Shown here in pieces: positions 1-4,865 of a stretch of DNA of 6,073 nucleotides. Source of the DNA: an uncultured Eubacteriales bacterium. Its GTDB lineage: Bacteria; Bacillota; Clostridia; Lachnospirales; Bianqueaceae. The translations under genes were made by a program, and so were the position numbers. Location: positions 1 to 6,073 of the forward strand of contig CACZPA010000078.1 in NCBI GenBank assembly GCA_902782895.1. The letters are read 5' to 3'. How positions within the stretch are numbered: position 1 is the stretch's first letter; every line of letters begins with the position of its first letter. The notes below the pieces were generated by a model. The model worked only from the letters and a program-made list of their open reading frames with translations, was not told where the DNA came from and did not search any database.

Positions 1-146
1 CTCATCGAATACAGCTGATGCGGCACGTCCTCCGTCCAGCGGTAGCGGGCGATCACGTCGTTACCCTGCAGTATGGCTATGCCGAACAGGTTTACCTCGT
101 TTTCATCCATGCACCGGATGAACGGAGTGAGATCAAATGTTTTCAT
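1..146 (-). CDS. Serine hydrolase, class C beta-lactamase/PBP-like family (5' part only)
   Basis: Only the first 48 codons (plus two bases) are present; the rest lies beyond the left edge. The peptide begins MKTFDLTPFIRCMDENEV and continues through a short strand (FGIAILQGNDVIARYRW) into HQLYSM. This matches the N-terminus of serine hydrolases of the class C beta-lactamase family, where a strand with an Arg/Trp-rich end leads into a 'LYSxxK' motif. Ser47 would then be the nucleophile of SxxK, with the Lys just outside the window. An AAGGAGG ribosome binding site (154-160, read on the minus strand) lies 7 nt before the ATG, so the start is firm. No signal peptide is visible, so this form is probably cytoplasmic. 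It begins 23 nt after the membrane-protein gene and is probably co-transcribed with it. Substrate unknown: members act as esterases, peptidases or beta-lactamases. The family call rests on a short stretch. Confidence 0.72.
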   Translation of the reverse strand, partial: MKTFDLTPFIRCMDENEVNLFGIAILQGNDVIARYRWTEDVPHQLYSM

Positions 147-169
147 GTTGCTGCCTCCTTTTTGTGAGA

Positions 170-940
170 TTATCGGATTCTGCGTACTTTTACCTTCGGT
201 GAAGGTTCTACAGAATCCAGCATGAGGGATAATGCTACTATGATGCCCAGGAAGAGGAGCGCTGTGCCGCCATAAAGCATCATCCATTTGAAAGCAAGGC
301 CTTCCTGAATGGACCCGAAAATGACCAGAAGGAAGAAACCGTACAGCTCGACGATCAGAGCGTTAACCAGAATATATTTCGCAAGGCCCCAAAGAAGGCT
401 TTCTTTTACGGAAAACCTGCTTAAAAAGATAAAGATGCCTGCGACAACAACAGCAATACAGATGATGATTTCAATCGTGAGGCTCCAGCCGTAACCCAGG
501 CTGGATTCTATTAGACGGTGAATAATACCGGCGGCCAGGGTTGACAGAATAACCGCGATACATTTACACACAAAATTCTTGAGACGGGTCTTCGGCCGTG
601 TGTCCGCGTCCGTATGGAGCAGCATTTTACAGGCCGCGTCGAAGAAATCCAGAAATACGGCGCTGATCAGAAGTTTGATAAATTCATGAAAATAATTGAT
701 GTTCCGATTGGCGACATTAAACAAAGGAGTGACCCCTGTAAATACTTCGATACCTTTAGCCATGATTTTCTGTAATAATGGGCCAAAAGGAAAAGCATTG
801 ACAAGAGCTTCTATGATTACAAGAATCCATGATTCTTCTCTTGCTACGTTGAGGATTACCGTGCCGATCAGAATGAAAACGATGATACTGATCAATATAG
901 CCCATAACGGCTTTTTATAGGTGACTTCATATTTACGCAT
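170..940 (-). CDS. Multi-pass integral membrane protein of unknown function
   Basis: I do not recognise a family for this 256-residue protein. It is strongly hydrophobic, with probable membrane helices near residues 11-32, 83-105, 124-144, 152-174, 182-210 and 216-242, and a weaker hydrophobic stretch at 38-58. Loops are short; the most polar lies near 108-123 (HTDADTRPKTRLKN), and the C-terminal tail is basic (KVKVRRIR), which suggests a cytoplasmic end. No catalytic or transport motif stands out. The ATG has a CAGGAGA ribosome binding site (948-954 on the minus strand) 8 nt upstream. The gene starts 37 nt after the vWA gene ends, so it probably shares that operon and may be a membrane partner. 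Sampled lines give a GC content in the mid 40s percent, clearly lower than the flanking vWA genes, which may mean a different history or weaker codon selection. Confidence 0.88.
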   Translation of the reverse strand: MRKYEVTYKKPLWAILISIIVFILIGTVILNVAREESWILVIIEALVNAFPFGPLLQKIMAKGIEVFTGVTPLFNVANRNINYFHEFIKLLISAVFLDFFDAACKMLLHTDADTRPKTRLKNFVCKCIAVILSTLAAGIIHRLIESSLGYGWSLTIEIIICIAVVVAGIFIFLSRFSVKESLLWGLAKYILVNALIVELYGFFLLVIFGSIQEGLAFKWMMLYGGTALLFLGIIVALSLMLDSVEPSPKVKVRRIR

Positions 941-977
941 TTGTCGGTCTCCTGTTCTGACAGAAAGTTATGAAAAG

Positions 978-2312
978 TTATCGGATGGCGGTGGCCCGGC
1001 CGGCGTCGTAGACAGGCTTCGCGGCTAATGTGGCGGAGTACAGGATCCAAAGAAGAAGCCACATCAGGCCGGCCGAAGCTCCAAGCCCCGTACCAAGCTC
1101 CATCAGCAGCGCGCCGAGCAGGGATGTGCCGGCGGCCGCGATGAGGAGCAGCATCGCGGTGTTCATGTAGCCATAGGCGATCAAGACGCCAAGTCCGATC
1201 AGACAGCCCAGAATCGTCAGGAAGAGCACACGCAGAATCCCGTACAGCCAGCTCAGATGATTCGTGTAGCGGACAGAGAGGAGATCATGCGTGGAGGTCT
1301 GAATAGCCGCGGATTTCATCGCGGGCGAAAGTGACGCCGCATCCGAAACGTTGATAAAAATACCGCCCGTGGCCTCCGCGATTTTGCGCATCAGGTTTTC
1401 GTCTGCTTGACCCAGGCCGATGGTGCTGATACTGATCCGAGCCTTTGCATATTTTTTCAGAACCGGATTGATAGGCCGGAAAAGTCCGATATCGCCGGCC
1501 GCGCCGTCCGTCAGAAGGATCACGCGGGGACAGTCGCCTCCGTCCCATACACCGGACTCATAATCATCCAGAACACGGGTCAGAGCACCGCGGATCGCCG
1601 TACCGCCGGAGCTTTCACCGGAGAGATTCGGCAGCCCCCGACTGACTGTCGTCATCGGCTGCAGGACAGAGGTTTCATTGGAAAAACCATACACCATGTA
1701 AGGAAAATCAGAATCCATATCCTTCAGAACTTCACGGATCGCTGAATAACGCTCACCGTGAGGGTCATTTTCGGCCATGGAGCCGGAATCATCGATGACG
1801 AAAATATACGAGGTAGGACCGGCCTGTTCTGTTTTGCTGCTGAGACCGTAGAGCCACTGGAACAGCGTCGCAAGCAGGAATACGATGACGGCTCCGGCCA
1901 GTAGAATCAAGGCGGTCAGGCCCTTATTCGGGTTTCCGGTCAGAATGTTCTCCCGGTAGATCACCGTGATATTGCTGTAGACAAAAACCGCCAGAACGAC
2001 GATAATATACAGAATCAGGAAGACAAGACCGATCAGCCAGGGACGGGAAGCCGTATCGACCATGCCGGAGTAGACCAGCGACCCGATAATCCAGGCTATG
2101 ACCCCGGCTCCGGCTGTTACTGCCAGCAGTATATAGTTCATCTTCTCGGACGTACCGGCAGGAGTCCCGCGGCTGGGTCTGGTGTTGTTCCGGCCGCTGT
2201 CCCGTCTGCTGTAATCGCGGTTGCGGCCTCCGGCCGAACCGCCGGATCTGTCCCTGTAAGAAGAGGATCTCCAGTCGCCGGATGTCCTGCTTCGAGAAGC
2301 TTTGTTTACCAT
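978..2312 (-). CDS. Membrane-anchored von Willebrand factor A (vWA) domain protein
   Basis: This 444-residue protein opens with a disordered tail (1-57) rich in Arg, Ser and Gly. Three helices follow at about 59-84, 92-117 and 132-157, then a vWA domain (about 167-335), then three more helices near 354-381, 383-405 and 412-433. The vWA metal-ion site is complete: DxSxS at D174, S176 and S178 (IDDSGSM), Thr238 in SGGTAI, and Asp269 in LLTDG. vWA domains bind protein ligands through a divalent metal. With the basic tail inside, three helices put the vWA domain outside the cell and the C-terminus inside; this is inferred from the positive-inside rule. Helix-vWA-helix proteins of the BatA/BatB type share this general plan, but here the tail is unusual and no MoxR ATPase is in view. 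An AAGAGG ribosome binding site (2321-2326) lies 8 nt before the ATG. It is first in the leftward operon and divergent from a second vWA gene. Confidence 0.93.
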   Translation of the reverse strand: MVNKASRSRTSGDWRSSSYRDRSGGSAGGRNRDYSRRDSGRNNTRPSRGTPAGTSEKMNYILLAVTAGAGVIAWIIGSLVYSGMVDTASRPWLIGLVFLILYIIVVLAVFVYSNITVIYRENILTGNPNKGLTALILLAGAVIVFLLATLFQWLYGLSSKTEQAGPTSYIFVIDDSGSMAENDPHGERYSAIREVLKDMDSDFPYMVYGFSNETSVLQPMTTVSRGLPNLSGESSGGTAIRGALTRVLDDYESGVWDGGDCPRVILLTDGAAGDIGLFRPINPVLKKYAKARISISTIGLGQADENLMRKIAEATGGIFINVSDAASLSPAMKSAAIQTSTHDLLSVRYTNHLSWLYGILRVLFLTILGCLIGLGVLIAYGYMNTAMLLLIAAAGTSLLGALLMELGTGLGASAGLMWLLLWILYSATLAAKPVYDAGRATAIR

Positions 2313-2355
2313 AATGATTGCCTCTTATTTTATATGCAGAATTGTTTCTGGCGAT

Positions 2356-2384
2356 ATTATAACAGATGCATATGTTAAATGCAA
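2356..2384 (-). promoter_or_regulatory. Sigma-A/sigma-70 type promoter for the leftward operon
   Basis: Read on the minus strand, a -35 TTGCAT (2379-2384) is followed after exactly 17 bp by a perfect -10 TATAAT (2356-2361). TG sits one base before the -10, forming an extended -10. A start near 2349 would give a leader of roughly 36 nt carrying the AAGAGG ribosome binding site. The fit is strong enough to expect good basal expression. An imperfect inverted repeat lies over the -35 and spacer. Confidence 0.8.
2367..2383. promoter_or_regulatory. Candidate operator: inverted repeat TGCAT-7-ATGCA
   Basis: Arms TGCAT (2367-2371) and ATGCA (2379-2383) are separated by 7 bp and overlap the -35 and spacer of the leftward promoter. 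A dimeric repressor bound here would block RNA polymerase. The arms are only 5 bp and the region is AT-rich, so chance is a real alternative. No regulator gene is visible in the window. Confidence 0.25.
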
Positions 2385-2413
2385 AAAATTTTAAAGTCAG
2401 CCTTCAAAAAATG

Positions 2414-2442
2414 TTGCTAAATAGAGTTCGATTATGTATAAT
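2414..2442 (+). promoter_or_regulatory. Sigma-A/sigma-70 type promoter for the rightward genes
   Basis: A -35 TTGCTA (2414-2419), a 17-bp spacer and a perfect -10 TATAAT (2437-2442) form a near-consensus promoter. A-rich tracts at about 2383-2410 could act as an UP element and are shared with the back-to-back leftward promoter. Transcription would start near 2449, giving a leader of about 65 nt before the ATG at 2515. This placement supports 2515 over the upstream ATG at 2452, which would be almost leaderless. Confidence 0.82.
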
Positions 2443-2470
2443 AAATAGGAAATGATTAAAGTGGTGAATG

Positions 2471-2518
2471 ATGTGGAGCGAAACTGTCCCTGCTTTCACA
2501 ATAAGGAGGAAAAGATGA
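2471..2518 (+). other. Possible 15-codon leader ORF overlapping the vWA gene start
   Basis: An ATG at 2471 opens a frame encoding MWSETVPAFTIRRKR. Its TGA stop (2516-2518) overlaps the next gene's ATG as ATGA, an arrangement typical of translational coupling. There is no convincing ribosome binding site at the right distance, and the downstream gene has its own strong one. It may well be chance. Confidence 0.2.
2503..2509 (+). promoter_or_regulatory. Ribosome binding site that fixes the vWA gene start
   Basis: A full AAGGAGG lies 5 nt before the ATG at 2515. The in-frame ATG at 2452 has no such site and would add 21 polar residues in front of a signal peptide. The site therefore decides the start at 2515. 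Confidence 0.9.
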
Positions 2519-4767
2519 AAATAAATAAGTCTCCTGTCCGGACATTGTTTATTTTTGTTTTGGTTCTGGTCATGCTGATGCCTGTGTTAGGCGCGGGAGC
2601 GGCAGGTACTGCGCAGAATATCAAAACAAAGCAGTGGTCCAATTTTAATGTTGGCCTGGTCATCGATGGCAGTGCCTCTCTTGGCAATGCCGGATCCAGT
2701 TCAACAGACCCGGATGGTATGCGTTATGAAGCGCTGGACCTCTTTCTGGCCCTTCTGACGGAGCGGGGCAACTATGTTGACACGATCGTGTTCAACGACA
2801 ACGCAAGCGGATATCTTCTGAATACCGGTGTGCAGCCGCTTGACAGCCGCGAGGCCAAGCTGGAGCTTTCCCGCAAGATCCGCAGTACTGGATCGGTTGG
2901 AGATACGGATATCGGCGGTTCGCTGTTGGAAGCGGTTACGGCCCTTAAGGCAGCCAGTGAGCAGAACGGTCTGAAGCCGGTCGTCATCCTGTTCAGCGAT
3001 GGCCGGACGGATCTGGGCGACAATAAAGAAGCTTATGAGAAGTCGCTGGCAGATAAGGAAACCGCGATTGAAACGGCGCAGGAAGCAGGTATTCCGGTCT
3101 ATACGATCTGTCTGGCAGCGACGGATTTCGCGGATCCCGCGGAGCTGCAGGAGATCGCCGAGCGCACCTCCGGTGAGTACATTGTCGTTGATGAAGCCGA
3201 AGAGCTGAGCGATGCGTTTGAGAGCTTCTATCAGCTGATCTTCGCGTCGTCCTGCAAGAACAGAATCGCAGCGGCCTTTGACGCGGAGGGCAATTTTGAC
3301 TATGAATTCAAGATCCCTCATTACGGAGCGGAGGAAGTCAACGTCATTACGGATATGGACGAGATAAACGACGTTCACATGACGCTTCCGACCGGTGAGC
3401 AGGATAAGGCAGCTCTGGACAATACATCCATGAGCGGCGGCAAATACAATGTCATCAAGTTTGTGAAGCCAGAGCCGGGCAGCTGGGTGCTGCATCTGAA
3501 GGGCGAGCCCAGCAGCGAAGTCCTGGTCAATGTTCTGTATACCTTGAACGCGAACGCGAACCTGAGCACGGCAGACGGGCTGACCGCCGAGACGGGCAGC
3601 GCGGAGTATGAGCCCGGAGCGGATACGACACTTGTGACGCGGATCTACGAAGACGGCGCGCCGGTAACGGATCCGCTGGTCGCTGAGGAATATACGGCCT
3701 CTGTTACGCTGGTGAATCAGGCGGACGGCAGCAAACGCACGGAGGCTATGACAGCGAACGCGGACGGTTCCTTCAGCTATGTCGTAAAGGGCAATCCTGA
3801 CAAGAAAATCACCTATACGGCAACGGCACAGCTCGAGACAGCCGGCATCTCCATGAGCACCAATACGGTCACTCTGAATATGGGCAGCAAGCCGCCAACA
3901 ATCGTCGAGCCGCCGGAGAAGGAAGAGCGGACGCTGACACTGGAAGACGGTGAGCCGGTCGTTAAGGATACCGTGACGGTGACGATCTTCCGCAATCATT
4001 CCAAAACGTACGATCTGTCCAAGTGGTTCAATTATTCCGGAGAGGACGAGCTGAAATATGAGATCGTTTCTTCACAGCTTGTACAGGATACGGCGAAGCT
4101 GGACGGACACAATCTGAAGATCAACACGATGAAGAGCAAGAGCGGTAATGTCCTGCTCAAGGCTTCCAACGAAGACGGAGCGTTCATCGAGGTTACGCTG
4201 CGGCTTAAGGTTATCAACCTGATCCCGGCGATCGGCGGACTGACGATTATCCTGATCATCGCGGGAATCGTGATTCTGCTGGCCGGTGCGTACGCACGGA
4301 CGCATCTGCTGTTCAGAGGAACGGTGGATGTACGGAATCTCGAGACCGGAAGCCATGGCACTTCCCCGGCAAGCTTCCGCGGCAAGCTGATCCTGAGACG
4401 CTTCATGGTTGGGGAAGCCGGATTTGATCAGAAGAAAGCCTATTTCTATCCGACCGGACGCAACAGACTGGAATTCCGCAGCGGCGCGGGCTTCTACATG
4501 AAGGAGTACCGGGATATGCTGAAGAAGAAGGACGTCAGCTCCGGAACCTATATCATCTACAGTGATCAGGCAATGACCAGAGGCATTGAAGTGCGTGTTA
4601 ACCCGGACCGCAACGCTTCTCTTCGCGAATCGCGCAGCAGAGGCAACGACCGGACGGCGGCACGCGATCGTTCCGGCAGGACGGCAAGCCGTACCGGAAC
4701 CGGCAGCGGACGTTCCTCCGGCCAGAACCGCGGCAGTAACGACCGCTATGCAGGACGCGGCAGGTAA
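2515..4767 (+). CDS. Secreted, single-pass vWA protein with beta-rich external domains and basic cytoplasmic tail
   Basis: This 750-residue protein begins with a signal peptide (basic MKINKSPVR, hydrophobic core 10-25, likely cleavage near the AGA/AAG at 27-33). A vWA domain spans about 44-240 and has a complete metal site: DxSxS at D51, S53 and S55 (VIDGSAS), probably Thr131 in TDIGG, and Asp162 in LFSDG. A linker/beta region (about 250-345) follows, then an Ig-like segment (about 345-456), then a cadherin-like segment (about 472-567) with a YDLSKWFNYSGEDELKYEI-type pattern. One membrane helix (about 569-592) leads to a cytoplasmic part: a predicted folded region (594-697) and an Arg/Ser/Gly-rich disordered end (698-750). 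The vWA and beta domains therefore lie outside and could bind wall, matrix or partner proteins. The tubulin-like gene follows after 98 nt, and the cytoplasmic tail is the obvious candidate contact. The start at 2515 is chosen by the AAGGAGG site and the signal peptide; an upstream ATG at 2452 is rejected. The Ig and cadherin labels are pattern-based. Confidence 0.93.
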   Translation: MKINKSPVRTLFIFVLVLVMLMPVLGAGAAGTAQNIKTKQWSNFNVGLVIDGSASLGNAGSSSTDPDGMRYEALDLFLALLTERGNYVDTIVFNDNASGYLLNTGVQPLDSREAKLELSRKIRSTGSVGDTDIGGSLLEAVTALKAASEQNGLKPVVILFSDGRTDLGDNKEAYEKSLADKETAIETAQEAGIPVYTICLAATDFADPAELQEIAERTSGEYIVVDEAEELSDAFESFYQLIFASSCKNRIAAAFDAEGNFDYEFKIPHYGAEEVNVITDMDEINDVHMTLPTGEQDKAALDNTSMSGGKYNVIKFVKPEPGSWVLHLKGEPSSEVLVNVLYTLNANANLSTADGLTAETGSAEYEPGADTTLVTRIYEDGAPVTDPLVAEEYTASVTLVNQADGSKRTEAMTANADGSFSYVVKGNPDKKITYTATAQLETAGISMSTNTVTLNMGSKPPTIVEPPEKEERTLTLEDGEPVVKDTVTVTIFRNHSKTYDLSKWFNYSGEDELKYEIVSSQLVQDTAKLDGHNLKINTMKSKSGNVLLKASNEDGAFIEVTLRLKVINLIPAIGGLTIILIIAGIVILLAGAYARTHLLFRGTVDVRNLETGSHGTSPASFRGKLILRRFMVGEAGFDQKKAYFYPTGRNRLEFRSGAGFYMKEYRDMLKKKDVSSGTYIIYSDQAMTRGIEVRVNPDRNASLRESRSRGNDRTAARDRSGRTASRTGTGSGRSSGQNRGSNDRYAGRGR

Positions 4768-4780
4768 AACTGTCCCCGAC

Positions 4781-4813
4781 GATCTCCTGCAGACCGCGGA
4801 GATCCGATCTTTT
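4781..4813 (+). terminator. Hairpin with short T-run: weak terminator or attenuator
   Basis: A perfect 7-bp stem, GATCTCC (4781-4787) with GGAGATC (4798-4804), closes a 10-nt loop. After CGA comes TCTTTT (4808-4813). The T-run is short and set off from the stem, so complete termination is unlikely. It could reduce read-through into the tubulin-like gene or stabilise the upstream mRNA's 3' end. Confidence 0.4.
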
Positions 4814-4836
4814 CCCAACGCTATTTATTATATGAT
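4808..4836 (+). promoter_or_regulatory. Weak candidate promoter before the tubulin-like gene
   Basis: A -10-like TATGAT (4831-4836) lies in a sharply AT-rich patch (about 4821-4844), 17 bp after a poor -35 (TCTTTT, 4808-4813). If used, it would let the tubulin-like gene be expressed separately from the vWA gene. The -35 is poor and AT-rich leaders are common, so this is tentative. Confidence 0.25.
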
Positions 4837-4865
4837 TTATATATCAGGAAGGAGAAATACGGTTT

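Noticed and set aside
951..980. Short palindromic and repeated bits (TTCTGACAGAA; AAAGTTAT twice) between the two leftward membrane genes
   Set aside because: The arms are too short and no T-run follows on the minus strand, so there is no support for a terminator or operator in this 37-nt gap.
1407..1745. Plus-strand frame opposite the leftward vWA domain
   Set aside because: It is antisense to the metal-site coding region, with no recognisable product or promoter.
2452..2514. N-terminal extension of the rightward vWA protein from ATG 2452
   Set aside because: The ATG is nearly at the expected transcription start and lacks a ribosome binding site. The strong AAGGAGG and the signal peptide mark 2515 as the start.
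2701..3999. Long minus-strand frame (432 codons) opposite the rightward vWA gene
   Set aside because: It lies wholly antisense to intact vWA and Ig-like coding sequence. Its product is Arg/His/Cys-rich and typical of shadow frames.
4072..4818. Minus-strand frame (248 codons) over the 3' end of the vWA gene
   Set aside because: It is a shadow of the membrane helix and Arg-rich tail coding sequence; no domain is seen.
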